Below are positions 41,126 through 52,909 of a stretch of 64,000 nucleotides of DNA, one piece after another. The stretch's first letter is position 1; each line of letters opens with the position of its first letter. Both the position numbers and the translations under genes were made by a program. The stretch spans positions 35,378,953 through 35,442,952 of the forward strand of contig CM044961.1 in the NCBI GenBank assembly GCA_024516035.1, read 5' to 3'. The notes below the pieces were generated by a model. It was not told the origin of the DNA. It did not search any database and saw nothing but the letters and a program-made list of their open reading frames with translations. The stretch comes from Bactericera cockerelli (lineage: Eukaryota > Arthropoda > Insecta > Hemiptera > Triozidae).

Positions 41126-41778
41126 CTGAAGACACACATGAAAATGAGAGTATATTAGGTCACACAATTTTGTCCTTCTTTCTAACTTGTCGTAATATTT
41201 TGTCACAAAAGGGAAATGTGTTGCAAAGTGTATGTTGCAGAGGGTAGGTTGCATAGGAAGTGTTACAAAGCAAGGTTCCAGTCATAAGAATGTCTCTTTC
41301 TTTGTATAGGGCGTTCTTCACACCACGGCCAAGGTTTTAGATATCTATTTAACTGTCCATGATGAGACCTACAATCTTGCCTCGGGACTAAACCGTGAAT
41401 AATTTGTTTACTTTTCTATAAAATTCCATTTAAAATTTAGAAAAAAAGACAATTTACTCTCCTGAAAATGCCTTTAGGGTCTTTAGGGGCAAAGGTTCAA
41501 AAAATATTTTCCCCAAGAAACTTCAGACCTAATATTGGGGGCAATTTTTTTTTTTTTCCTTAAGCCATTCTCGAGCAAAAGATAGTGGCTGGGTGGTTTG
41601 GACCACCCTGTATTATGTTTAGTCTGTATAACTGTATAGGTACCAGGAGTGAATGATTTCTCTCTATTCACACGTCATGCAAAACATGATTTCCATAATG
41701 GGGCGTATGTCACTCGTCTCTCGCCTCAATTACTGCCTAATGTAGGAGCAGAGGAAAAATTAAGAAGATAAAAAAGGA
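41126..41778. other. Region 5' of the CCHamide exon; MITE end
   Basis: tttggaccaccctgta at 41597-41614 is an acagggtgg-type terminus; its partner was not located with confidence. No signal-peptide exon was recognised here. Confidence 0.4.
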
Positions 41779-42530
41779 AAATAATATAAGAAAGAAGAGT
41801 AGAAGAAGAATAAGAGGGAGAGAAAAAGAAGAATAGAGAGAGAGAGAGAGGAGGTGAGAGAGAGAAAGGGAAAGTAGAAAGTAGAAGAGAGAGAGAGAGG
41901 AGGAGAGAGAGGTAGAGAGGGATAGAAGTAGAGAGAGAGAGAGGAGGTGAAAGAGAGAAATGGAAATAAGAAGAGGGAGAAAGAGGATGAGGGAGAGAGC
42001 GAGAAAGGGAAATAAGACCATAAGCGTCATCCTGTTTCAAGAAACACTCATGTTTGATATAGTAAAGATAAAAAAACTCCTACTATTCAGCTTTTCACTT
42101 TATCTATATCGCTCTCTTCTCTATTCTATGATTCAATGAGTCTTAACTCCCTCTCTCTTCTCTATCTTTTCCCCTTCTTCCTTATCCTTTTCCTTCCTTC
42201 CTTTTTCCATCCTACAAATAGTCTACACCTTAATCTCCTTCTCTCTCTCTTTTTTTCTTCCCTCTTTATTTCTCCTTTTCCTTCTCCCAGCTTCCTTTCT
42301 CACTTCTTTCCCTCCTTCTCTCTCTTCCCCATCTTTATTTGTCCATTCTTCTTTCCTCTTTAACCCTCTTCTTCCTCTTTCTCTTCCTCTCTCTCTTTCT
42401 ATTTCTCTCTCTCTATTTCTCCCTTCTCCTTTCCTCTTTAACCCTCTCCTTCCTCTCTCTCTCTTCCTACATCTCTTTCTCGCTCACTTTCTCGCTCTTT
42501 CACTCAATCGCGTTTCACCCTTCTTCAAAT
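41779..42530. repeat. GA-rich then CT-rich microsatellite tracts
   Basis: 41779-42010 is purine-rich (GA), 42100-42500 pyrimidine-rich (CT) with interruptions. The two form an imperfect inverted pair of opposite bias. Leu/Ser frames here are artefacts. Confidence 0.9.
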
Positions 42531-42626
42531 CAAAGCAAACACTCTGAATTTTCTCTTATGAACTTTTTTAATTGAAATATTTCATCTTATTTCCCTGTAT
42601 GTCGAGAAGTTTTTCCTTTAATGAAT

Positions 42627-42665
42627 ATTTATTTAAAGAGAGGTCTGTAACATTCAGAGTCCTTG
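42627..42665 (-). repeat. LINE C-terminal scrap
   Basis: atttatttaaagagaggtct + gtaacattcagagtccttgc, as in 30718-30760 and 40041-40085. Confidence 0.65.
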
Positions 42666-42805
42666 CCTTGACTAGAGAAATTTAATTGGGTAAGTTTAGA
42701 GTTCGCGTTATGCCATGGTACCAAATTTTGGACTATTTTATCTTTTGTCTAACGTGTATTTGAGCTAAATCATACCTACGATTAAATGCAACAAAAATAA
42801 GCCTA

Positions 42806-42885
42806 GGAGTCGGTCACCCACCAAGCTTCACGACGCTGAACGTTGCTTAACTGTAGTGATCTTACGAGAAAGGGTATATTCAACG
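42806..42885 (-). repeat. 5S-SINE fragment, minus strand
   Basis: ggtcacccaccaagcttcac and cgttgcttaactgtagtgat are inverse 5S-SINE pieces. Confidence 0.65.
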
Positions 42886-43055
42886 TGTATCACATGGGTA
42901 TTAAACTGTCACACATAACAAACTAACCGATATGGCTACCGTTATGACCTTCAAAAGCATGTAAGAAGGAAAAATAATTTGTTGTTGTGATTTCGTCTGT
43001 GTTAAAACTAACCAAGATGGCCGATTTTAAGTTGCTTGTTCCTCCATGAATCGAC

Positions 43056-43195
43056 CTCAGTAGCTTGATCGATAAGGCGGCGGACTTGTAACCAGGAGGT
43101 CGGTAGTTCAAGTCACGTTTTCAGCGTGGATTTAGTAAAGCGAGTTTGAGTAAGTATACGAGTATCACGAAAGTGATTAACACAAATAATAATAA
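43056..43195 (+). mobile_element. tRNA-derived SINE (gatcgataaggcgg family)
   Basis: agcttgatcgataaggcggc, ggtcggtagttcaagtca, tatcacgaaagtgattaaca, (aat)n tail. Confidence 0.85.
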
Positions 43196-44639
43196 AAAAA
43201 ATTGGACTACTTATTTAAAAAAAAAAAAAAAATGTACCTACCAATTTACGTCATTCAAATCTAGTTCCATCATCAAAACAGTATCTTTGCTATATTCGGA
43301 AGTAAAAAAAATTCTCAACGAGTTCACAAATTCAATTAGTGCGAAAATTCACTTCAAAAGAGTTTTCCAGCAGCAATGATCAAAACGTCATTAGTGCCTT
43401 TCGATTTTTTTTTTTTTTTTCCTTATTAACATCTGTTTAACATCACACTCTGTAATTGTGAAGAAAAAGTTACCTATTTAATCAAAGTCATTATTTTGTG
43501 TAATTAGAACACCTCTCTACCAATTATGAAATTGACAATTATTTCATTTCAAGCCAAGTTAAATTCTGTCGTTACTAAATTACCTACTTATTTTTCATTT
43601 ATTTCTATCTATATTCCTCAAGTATAGGTAGATAATAAATGTCCATTTTTCGGGTCTTATCGGGCTAAAAATCACGTCCTTATGGGGATTCGATGCCGCA
43701 AAACAGTTCCATTTTACAGTAAAAAATAATAATATTATTCTGAGTCAATACAATATAATTTTCCTATGAACGCCTGTAAACAGTTTTGTATATGCAATGT
43801 GCAATAAGTTTTTTTTTCTCCACTAACAACACTCGAAGTATTTAGAAAATAGACAAAGTATTTTCTCCTATGAAGTAGGTAGGTGCCTATACAAATTTAT
43901 ATTTATAGGAAACCTCTGAAAGCATAATAATATGTAGAAACACCAAAGTATCTTACAAAGTATACACCAATTAATGCTACACACTGGACGCGGAAGGAGC
44001 CCAAAACAATGGTTCTGGGCGTCCAAAGGGTTCACCCATATCAATCCTTCCACCACCATGACATCACACATGAACTCGGAAAGTAAAGTAGCCTAACTGT
44101 CAAGAGCTTCAGTGTTTTCTGTTAAAAACTTCAGCTCAATTTGAATTCCGAGTTCAAATTTATTTATGACAGCTCTGCAACTGTAGCTACCGATATGTAT
44201 TTATAGTTTAAACATTTTTTTTTATAAACAAAAAAATCAACAGTAAATAATAAGAAAAAAATAAAAGAAACCAACACAATACTTCCAATTTCTAATATTA
44301 GAAATTTATCGGATGTAAATGTTAAAAATATAACCAAGCAAAAAAATATTAGTACAACATTATTTTATTTCTTATAATTATACAATTGTCTTGTAATCCG
44401 GGGCGAAGTTAATGCCCGAAGCATTCTCTGCCTTTAAGTTCTTACCCGTACATCTCGGATAAATAATCTTCCATCTCGGAAAATTCATTTCCCGTTGACA
44501 AAACGAAGACGATGAAATGAAAAGAATACAATGTACCATTCGCTCAAGGCAGCCAAAGAAAAAGTTCAATATAAGAAACTATTAATAATGCATTAGATTT
44601 ATTCTGTAACTAGTGTCTGCACTCGCGTCGCCACGCCAT
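43196..44639. other. AT-rich region with repeat scraps
   Basis: 43930-44070 (ggagcccaaaacaatggttc, catatcaatccttccaccac) recurs near 60350-60430. 44340-44430 ends a minus-strand LINE tail (aatgcccgaagcattctctg). 44272-44315 is a short palindrome with acttccaatttctaatatta, also at 45955-45995 and 52255-52290. Confidence 0.5.
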
Positions 44640-44935
44640 CACACACTACCACACACACACACCCCCTCCCCCCCACACACACGCACACATCACACATACT
44701 CATCATACACACACCACAAATTCATAACTCTCTCTCACACACACACATCAAATATTCATCACATACACACCACACATTACTCACACCATACATTACTCAC
44801 ACTCACATACACACCACACATTACTCACACTCACACACCCTCACACCACACCACACATCTACAATCACACACACACACCACACTTACATCTACACTCACA
44901 TATCACTCACACACACACAAACAAACACACAATAT
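44640..44935. repeat. CA-rich microsatellite/minisatellite
   Basis: acacac runs with recurring catcacacatactcatcata and cacattactcacac phrases. The plus frame reading Thr/His repeats is incidental. Confidence 0.92.
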
Positions 44936-45024
44936 ATCGTTTAAGTCCAAAAACGTGAATATTTTTTTTGTGTCACCCTTCCATTTTTTGTCCTTACTCG
45001 GCGTAGCTCAAAATTGATCACTAG

Positions 45025-45130
45025 AGTGATGTCACGGTCATTCAAACCAGCCTTACTAAAATTATCCGTACTTGGGACTCGAACCAACGATCTGCAGGCT
45101 AGGAGTACGCAGCCTCATCGATCCAGCTGT
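45025..45130 (-). mobile_element. tRNA-derived SINE (gatcgataaggcgg family), minus strand
   Basis: actagagtgatgtcacggtc, cttgggactcgaaccaacga, cagcctcatcgatcc. Confidence 0.75.
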
Positions 45131-45580
45131 AGCTAAAAAAATCTAGAATATTTTTTTTCATTTAGCGTCTTGTTTGGTCATGCTGTGAATTGCCCTAAAT
45201 TTATGCGTACCCTAGTGACCTTTCACTGGACATGGTACATAAATAGTTAATTTAATTTCACAAAATTAATCTCTGCTTTGTCTGAGGTTAAACAAAACAT
45301 TCTCAAGTCAAGCAAACATTGTTTTTATGGACTCAAAAAATTGTGTCAACCTTTTTTTTCAACTTTACTTAATTCTTCTTTTCATTATCATCGTGAACGA
45401 TGGTAGACAGATAGTAGAGGAATGACTCTGCACTTCTACCACTGCTTTACAAGGAGGCTATTAATTGACAAGGCCCCCCAAAACCAAGCCAATGCTGGTC
45501 TACTCCCCGTTTATAGTCCCCTATTAAATCGACGGGGGAAATTCCCATTATACAAAAGCAAAGCAGTATTTCGAATATTA
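45131..45580. other. Unassigned stretch
   Basis: 45420-45607 has a 61-codon plus frame (HCFTRRLLIDKAPQNQANAG) that could be the 5' part of the retroelement relic that follows; not established. Confidence 0.3.
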
Positions 45581-45870
45581 GAAATGCAGGACATGTGGTG
45601 GAAATAGCAGTTAAAAAGAAACTTGAAAAATACAAACAAATTGCAAGTGATTATCACTTTTTACCCGTTGCTATTGAAACCATGGGGCCAATTCGCAAAG
45701 ATGGAAAGAAGTTTTTAAAATAGTTGGGAGAGCGGATAGCGTGTGTGACAGGAGAGAAGAGAGCAAAAGCATAGGATCAGTTTGGCTGTTCAGGTCGGAA
45801 ATGCGGCGAGTGTGTTGGGAACAATGAAGAGGACAGCAGATATGCGGGAGGTGTTCTAGTTAGAATTAAT
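45581..45870 (+). mobile_element. Retroelement relic (C-terminal segment)
   Basis: The plus frame reads GHVVEIAVKKKLEKYKQIAS, then DYHFLPVAIETMGPIRKDG, then after an in-frame stop ISLAVQVGNAASVLGT. This block (YHF.PVA.ET.G ... ISIAVQ.GNAA.VLGT) is familiar from the C-termini of invertebrate reverse-transcriptase proteins. It has stop codons and is not functional. Confidence 0.5.
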
Positions 45871-46299
45871 TTACCTTTATCTTTAAAATTTATTTAAGCG
45901 ACCATTGAAATTTGTATTCATCCCATGTCCTATTTGTAATTTTAATAAAATAATATAGTTCCTATATTAGAAATCGGAAGTATTTTGTTCGTTTTTGTAA
46001 AAAAAAAAAATATTTTTTCAAATTGTTTCTGATCAGAATTCTTAATTCTCAACAAACACTGAAACTTGATAAGAGATAATAAGAAAATTCAACGTCATTC
46101 ACGAAATTCTGCAGTTTGAGAAATTAAACAGATACAAACATTACACACTACAATACAATTACACACCATATATTTATCTCTGCTGATTGAAGAAGATCAA
46201 TCAGCATGATAGCACTTGAAATTTAAATTATAATAGCTGGTACAGAAAAAAAATCAAAATGTATGTCAAATGTGCGGGAAATTTAAATTTGGCTCTCAA

Positions 46300-46683
46300 A
46301 GATGCTGATATCTCCTCTCTCATCTCTTCTCTCCTAAAATCTTCCTTATCTCCTTATTCCATTTCTCCTCCTCGATTTCATTATCTTCTCTCTCTCCTCT
46401 CTCTCTTTCTCTCTCTCTCCCCTTCTCTCTCTACTCCTTCTTTCCTCTCTCTTTCTCTCTCCTTTCTTCTTTATCATTTCTTTCTCCTCTCCTTCTTTCT
46501 CTCCCTCATTTATCTTCTCATATTGACTTCTCTCTCCTCTTTCTCTCTCTCTCTCTGTTTCTCTCTCCCTTCTATCTCTCTCTGTCCTCTCTCTTTCTCT
46601 TTATCTTCTTTCTCTCTCTCTTTTTCTCTCTCCTCTTATCTTCTCATATTACTTATGTCTCCATCTTTTCTCTTTCACTCCCT

Positions 46684-46719
<36 letters not shown>

Positions 46720-47462
46720 CCTCTCTCCTCTCTCTCTCTCTCTCTTTTCTCCTCTCTCTCTCTTTCTCTACAATAAGATAGAATTATTTTAGGAGGTGTC
46801 ATATTTATAACCAAAAATAATAAAATCAATCATATCTCTCTCTCTCTCTCTCTTCTCTTTCTCCCTCTCTCCTCTTCTCTTCCTATTTTCCTGTCCTATC
46901 CTTCTTCTTTCTCTCCCTCTTCTCTACTTACTCTTCCTCTTATTCATTATCTTTTCTCTCTCTTCCTCTCTCTCTCTCCTCAATCTCTCTCTCTGTCTCT
47001 CTCTATTTTTTTTTTCGAATTCTATTTCCTGTTTTTTTTTGTCTGCCTTCTTCTCTTATCTCTCTCCTCTCCTACTTGGTCTTGTGAACACTGAAATTTA
47101 CTAACTAATGCTCGCATGTCCCAGGAGTATCAACAGGACATCCTCGATTTTCTTCTCAATGTCTAAACAGAGTCATATTCTTAAATTTAAAACTCAGAGA
47201 ATTTTATAATCACAGAGCATTAATCTTCTTTTTTTAACACATCTTTGTGTCTTTCTCTATATCTTCTTATCCGTCTTCCACACAATCTCTCTCTCTCTCT
47301 CTATTTCTATCTCCACTTTCCATTGCCCTTGTCCTCTCTCTTATATCTATGTCCAATAAATTGTCCATGCCTCTTTATTCTTCCTTTGATTCTGTCGTGT
47401 AGTCACTCTCTTTCTATCTCTTACTCTCTCCTTCTTCTTTTACTCTGTCTTATCCCCCTTTA
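46300..47462. repeat. 1.1-kb CT-rich microsatellite region
   Basis: Dense CT/CTT tracts at 46310-46790, 46830-47080 and 47230-47460, with short unique gaps. The 177-codon plus frame is a compositional artefact. Confidence 0.93.
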
Positions 47463-47630
47463 GCAGGGTCGATATTGTTCAACCTTATGGTTGAGGTTGG
47501 TTGGTTTTGGCACATTTTTTACGGCTTTTTTTTTTTTGGATGCCCCTCCTAACGCCAACGATTCTATTTAATTTAACGTCCTGGATTAGGACGGGGGTTT
47601 TACCCTCCATTTGCTGCGAATCTCTCTCCC
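47463..47630 (-). mobile_element. tRNA-derived SINE (CCGTGGCG family), 3' half, minus strand
   Basis: gcagggtcgatattgttcaa, tatggttgaggttggttggt, ctaacgccaacgattctatt, ggacgggggttttaccctcc; ends inside the CT tracts. Confidence 0.85.
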
Positions 47631-48307
47631 TCTCTATCCCTCCTTTTCCTCTTCCTCCACTGTCATACATTGTTTTCAATTCCTGTAAAGCTTATATCGA
47701 TTTTCTCATTTACAACCTTAACAGAAATCTGCAAATACATTGAATTGTGTACCTGGTTACCAAAAAAAAAAAAAAAAAACGTAGATATTCTTCATTTCTT
47801 TTAAAAAAATTAAAAATGATTTTTTTGCCTTTTCTGTTGAAACTGTTGGGCCATGGCAGATGAGACTGTAAACTTCATTGATAAAATTGGACAATTATTT
47901 GTAAAAAAAAATAAACAGGAGACAGTAAAGTGAAAAATTTCCTCATACAAAAAATTTCTCTCGCCATACAGAGAGGAAATTTAATGTGTCTTATGTACCA
48001 TTCCAAGTGGTGTGAAGCTGGAAGAAATATTTTATTTGTAAAAAAAAGATATAACTGATAAATATGAAAAAAAAAAAAAAAAAAAATGCGATAATATATT
48101 TTATAATTTTCAAGCCAATAAAATTATAATTTACAAGGAAATGATGACAATAAAATTATAATAAAATGATACGATAGGTATATCATAATTATATTTTATA
48201 ATTTTCAAGTGAATTAAATTATAATAAATTTACAAGGAAATGATGACACAAACATGTCTCGTTAGCATGTATGTATAGGTACAAGTTATTCACAACAATA
48301 CCTGGCT
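47631..48307. other. AT-rich stretch with A-runs
   Basis: Two related pieces (ataatatattttataatttt at 48092 and 48195, each followed by caagtgaat/caagccaat and aaatgatgacaa) form a local 90-bp duplication. Confidence 0.5.
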
Positions 48308-48318
48308 AAATAATATAC

Positions 48319-48549
48319 AGGGTGCCAGCGTCGATGGCGCGTTAAAGGCACCGGATCTCGTAGGATCACCGAAGTTAAGCAACGTCCAGCAAGGTGAAGA
48401 CTTCGTGATGCTGGCATTCCGGCCCAACCCAGGCTGGGTGAGGTCAATGTGGGTAGCAGGTTTGTAAGTTTCCTGCGAATGGAGGGTAAAACCCCCGTCA
48501 TGTATGACCATGCAGTTGAAAAACGACGTTAAACTCTAATAAAACAAAC
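48319..48549 (+). mobile_element. 5S-derived SINE inserted in an acagggt-type MITE end
   Basis: gccagcgtcgatggcgcgtt ... gttgaaaaacgacgttaaac. tatacagggt is present on both sides (48309-48318 and about 48550-48560) as a 10-bp target duplication. Confidence 0.88.
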
Positions 48550-48589
48550 TATACAGGGTATACAAGAATTTCTTATAGAACATTTCGGA

Positions 48590-48765
48590 ATCAACTCCAA
48601 GGGAGGTTCTAAGAGTATAATTATATATAAATAATTCCGTGTTCTTGAGATAGGCACAGATACGTATATTATTATGTATGTACAATGTACATGTACATAT
48701 ATCATGGTTATTGGTGAGAGGGTTATTTGGACGCCCCGATCCAATGTCTAGCCCTTAGGCTCCCG
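48590..48765. repeat. Dispersed repeat shared with 59915-60260
   Basis: aattccgtgttcttgagata, ggcacagata and ttatttggacgccc...gatccaatgt recur in order at 59930-60185. Confidence 0.6.
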
Positions 48766-48949
48766 ACCTACTCACGAATTTTTCAACAAAAAAAAAATCA
48801 TCTGATTCTGTCCGTATCTCCGTTTGACGTCATTTTTCGAAAAATGATCTGAAATTAGTTGGTCTCAGAATATTCCCTAAAATTGATTCTGAAAAAAAAA
48901 AACAATACTTTCCTTATTATAGGATAAAGAAAGTAAATAAGGAAATCAG

Positions 48950-49300
48950 CCTCCGTGGCGTAACGGTTGTGACTACTGTCCGTAGTCCAGAGATCCTGAG
49001 TTCAATCCCCAGTCGGAGCAGAGTTTTCACACAAAAAATTCTGTTCCCTCCGTACATGTGAGGCTAGCGTTTCCGGCCCTACCCAGGCTGGGTGAGATTA
49101 ATGTGGGAATGTGGGTAGCTGGTACGATTCCCAGCGAATGGAGGGTAAAACCCCCGTCCTAATCCAGGACGTTAAATCGAATAGAATCGTTGGCGTTAGG
49201 AAGGGCATCCAGCCGTAAAAATGTGCCAAAACCAACCAACATCAACCATAAGGTTGAAAAACGTCGACCCTGCTTAAGCGGGTTAAGACAGAGTAAAAGA
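48950..49300 (+). mobile_element. tRNA-derived SINE (CCGTGGCG family), full-length
   Basis: cctccgtggcgtaacggttg, gagttcaatccccagtcgga, body with a small internal duplication (aatgtggg twice), ends cgggttaagacagag. Confidence 0.9.
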
Positions 49301-49487
49301 ATAAAGTAAATAAGTGGGACACCTTGTATATGATGTTCACGACATACATCTCCTCATGCATTAGTGAGGTACACATCTTGCTCATGTTAGAGGTAATGAG
49401 GACAAAATGTGTCACTTAGTTTTCGATTTCTCAGAAATGTTTTGATTTACTTCGTTGTACGATTCATAACAAAAAATACCGACCTCT

Positions 49488-49580
49488 GTCTGAATCGATA
49501 CGGCGGTGGACTCATAGTCTAGAGGTCAGTGGTTTGAGTCCTGAGTACTAGGAAAATGTAGCAGTGTAATTTTTTGAATA
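49488..49580 (+). mobile_element. tRNA-derived SINE (gatcgataaggcgg-like), 5' part
   Basis: tgaatcgatacggcggtgga, gaggtcagtggtttgagtcc. Confidence 0.65.
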
Positions 49581-49587
49581 ATTGTTA

Positions 49588-50474
49588 TACAGGGTGAGCA
49601 TAAAGTCTCACCCCACCCCCCCTATCTCAAGACTGGCTAACAATACAAGAAAACGCAAAAACAAGTATCCCTTCGATTTTAAGAGGATTAATTTTCAGCC
49701 AAAAAAAATTTGCCTACACGGCCCCAGTCAGGCTGGGCATGGAGCAACTTTAAAATCTTAAATAGAATGGTATGTCTTGTGGCATATTGTTTTAAAGGTC
49801 TCATAGAGAGTAGTTCATAACAACAAATTTTAGTGAGCTACAACTTACCGTTCTTGAGATACAGGGTCGAACGTCCTGCGTAATATCCATATATTTTGAC
49901 CTATAACTCGTTAACCGTAAGTTATAAAAAATTAAACTTGCTGATAATAACTCCTTATGACAAACACTTTCGAAAAAGTTATAACTCGACATACTCTGTT
50001 GATGTTAGTATCTGGTCGGTTTCGTCAGCCAGCCGGACGAACAGTCCGAAAAATTTTAACGAAAAAACAAATCAAGTTTTAACTTGTTCGAAAGTTCTTG
50101 CCATAAGGAGTTATTATCAACAAATTTCATTTTTCTGGAATTTACGGTCAACGAGTTATAGGTCAAAATATATGGATATTACGCAGGACGTCCGACCCTG
50201 TATCCCAAGAACGGTAAGTTGTAGCTCACTGAAATTTATTGTAATGAACTTCTCTCTATGAGACCTTTAAAACAATATGCCACAAGACATACCATTCTAT
50301 TTAAGATTTTAAAGTCGGTCCATGCCCAGCCTGACTGGGGCCGTGTAGGCAAATTTTTTTTGGCTGAAAATTAATCCTCCTAAAATCGAAGGGATATGTG
50401 TTTTTGCGTTTTCTTGTACTTTTAGCCTTTCTCGAGATACGGGGGGTGGGGTGAGACTTTATGCTCACCCTGTA
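49588..50474. mobile_element. 887-bp foldback element
   Basis: tacagggtgagcataaagtc at the left is the inverse of gactttatgctcaccctgta at the right. The arms (about 49588-50000 and 50075-50474) remain alignable over their whole length, e.g. catgcccagcctgactgggg with its inverse, at roughly 90-95% by eye. The loop is about 80-90 bp. No coding content; flanked by TA. Confidence 0.92.
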
Positions 50475-50654
50475 TATTTAGATTGTGATCAACACAAAAA
50501 TTAGATGTAACTTGAAAAAAGTATATTTGGTTAGAAGAAAAACAAGGTTGTTTAGTTTCCTTCGGTCAATTTTTTTATATAAAAAAATTCAGGTATAAAG
50601 TAGAATTCGACAACGAAATGACGTCAAAATCTTTGTCCCTAAAGGAAACTCACC

Positions 50655-50698
50655 TTCCCCGCGCTCTCTCTCTCTTTCTCTCTTCCTCTCCCTTCCTG

Positions 50699-50738
<40 letters not shown>

Positions 50739-50775
50739 TGCCTCTCTATCTCTCCCTTCCTGTCTTTCTCCCTCC

Positions 50776-50806
<31 letters not shown>

Positions 50807-51063
50807 CTTCTCTCTCTTTATTCCCCCACTCTCTCTTTCTCTCTCTCTCTCTCTCTTTCTTTCTCTCTCCCTCTCTCTCTCTATATCTCTCTCATTTCTT
50901 TTTTCTCTCTCTCTCATTACATTGTATTTCGTTGTATTATTTTTTATATAATATATGTATATATTTAGAGGAGAGCCCACCTCCAAAAAACGTAGAACTA
51001 TCTTGATAAGGTCCAGTTCAAATTTATCTTCTCTTTCTCTTTCTCCCTCTCATTCTCTCTCTC

Positions 51064-51094
<31 letters not shown>

Positions 51095-51110
51095 TCCTCT
51101 CCTCAAAAAA
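50655..51110. repeat. CT-rich microsatellite
   Basis: 50655-50920 and 51025-51105, separated by about 100 bp of AT-rich sequence. Confidence 0.93.
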
Positions 51111-51146
51111 CGCAACTCAACAGTCAATATTATGACATAATTTTGG

Positions 51147-51480
51147 AGAAAGAGGCAGTCTGTGGAATTGTACATGTTGACCCCTAGCCACTGGCCAGCA
51201 TTAATTTAGCAACAGTCTAGTCATTCCTGTGTTTGTTGCGTACTTCTGTCATATCTGAAGGCAGTATGTGGAATTGTACATGTTGACCTCTAGCCACTGG
51301 CCAGCATTAATTTAGCAACAGTCTAGTCATTCCTGTACTTCCGTCATATCTGGAGGCAGTATGAGTATGTGGAATTGAACATGTTGACCCCTAGCCACTA
51401 GCCAGCATGAATCCAGCAACAGTCTAGTCATTCCTGTACTTCGGTCATATCTGGAGGCAGTATGTGGAATTGTAATTCTT
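51147..51480. repeat. Tandem repeat, about 100-bp unit, 3.3 copies
   Basis: ggcagtatgtggaattgtac + atgttgacccctagccactg + gccagcattaatttagcaac units begin near 51152, 51260, 51353 and 51455; the first is longer by ttgttgcgt. Confidence 0.92.
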
Positions 51481-52100
51481 GTACGAGAAATGTTTCAATT
51501 TATTTTTCTGAAAGAATAGCTCCCTCTTTTTTTACTTTCCTTATTCTCTCTTTTAATATCTTTTTCTCTCTCTAGTTGTTTCCCTTCTTCTCTCTTTCTC
51601 TCTCATTTCATTTATCTCTCACTGTCTCTCTCTCCTTCTTTCTGTCTCTACTTTATCTCTTCCATACTCATTATCCTCCCTGCATCTCTCTACTCTTTTT
51701 CTTTCTTCTCTCTATTTCCCCGTTCTCTGTATGTCTATTTTTTTTCTCTCTACTCACTACTATCTTTTCTTCTCACTTTCTCTCCTCCTTCTTCTTCCTC
51801 TCTCTCTCTCTCTCTCTCTCTCCTGTCCACTCTTTCCCTCCTTCTCTCCCCATTTCCCTTACTTTTGATCATCATCTATCTCTGAATTTCTCACTCCTCC
51901 CTCATTCTACTCAATTTACCTTCCTCCTGAGACAACACCAAGGCTTTCATGTAAACATAAGTCTCCCAAATTTCTGCGGTTAAGAAAATGAATCCGCAAG
52001 ATTTCTGTTGATTATTTTCCATCCTCTCTCTCTCTCTCCCTCTCTTTCTCTCACTTTCCCTCTCTCCTCTCCCTCTCTTTTTCCTTCCTGCATTCTCAAA
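51481..52100. repeat. CT-rich microsatellite region
   Basis: Interrupted CT tracts 51540-51905 and 52020-52090. Confidence 0.9.
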
Positions 52101-52512
52101 CCTTTCGAGAAGTATGCGTATAAACACAAATAAAATAAATAAATAAATGTGTTTTTCTGTGTTATTATATTACAATTATGTGGGTAGCGCAGGACTTTTT
52201 CCTTTTAAAAATAAAAAAGCCAAGTGCGTTTTCTACCTTAAAACGAACGAACACAATACTTCCGATTTCTAATATTGGAAATTTTTCGGAAGTAAAAAAT
52301 GTCCAAGTTATCTAAAGCTTTCTAATTGAAATGCTTCACCCTTTCAATCGGACGGGACAAACTGATTGTTTCCGCAACTCATCCATCAATCTGTGTGTCA
52401 AATTCCAATTCATATCCTATTTACTTTTCCCATATTACTTTGACGATACTTTTCTTTTTAAAGAGAATTATTCTGTTATATTTGTCACTTTTTTACTCTC
52501 CTTATCCTATAA

Positions 52513-52732
52513 CAGGGGTTCCCAAATTTCCTCAAGCCACGGACCACTTTTGAATTACATAATTTTCCACGGACCACTAGCAGGAGGTACTTTCAACAAA
52601 AGTTAGAGGATTTTTTTTTCTTTGTAGGGACATTTGTTTTGTTTTTTCTTTCTTCAGGGACCACCTCGCAGACCACTTGAAACCTTCTCGCGGACCTCCA
52701 GTGGTCCGCGGACCACAGTTTGGAAACCCCTG
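52513..52732. mobile_element. 220-bp hAT-type MITE with perfect 8-bp target duplication
   Basis: caggggttcccaaatttcct ... cagtttggaaacccctg, with tcctataa directly on both sides (52505-52512, 52733-52740). The interior has internal ccacggaccac repeats and a ccagtggtccgcggaccac hairpin. Confidence 0.95.
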
Positions 52733-52909
52733 TCCTATAATAAGGAAAGTATTTTCGACCTTTTTTTTACCGGTAAATCCGAAGACTCAAATATTGGACA
52801 CCTGTGTTCTTATTCAGGATAATTCCGACAAGTCCAAGGAGAAGGGACGAATATAAAAGATGAAAATGATTATTATTATTATGAAACTCTTTATTAGAAG
52901 AAAACGTAA

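Noticed and set aside
44613..45017. His/Thr-rich 134-codon protein
   Set aside because: Reading frame through a CA-rich tandem repeat; no gene context.
46259..46792. 177-codon and similar Leu/Ser-rich or Arg/Glu-rich frames (also 24219-24773, 50618-50986, 57833-58519)
   Set aside because: Simple CT/GA repeats lack stops in several frames; composition is entirely that of the microsatellite.
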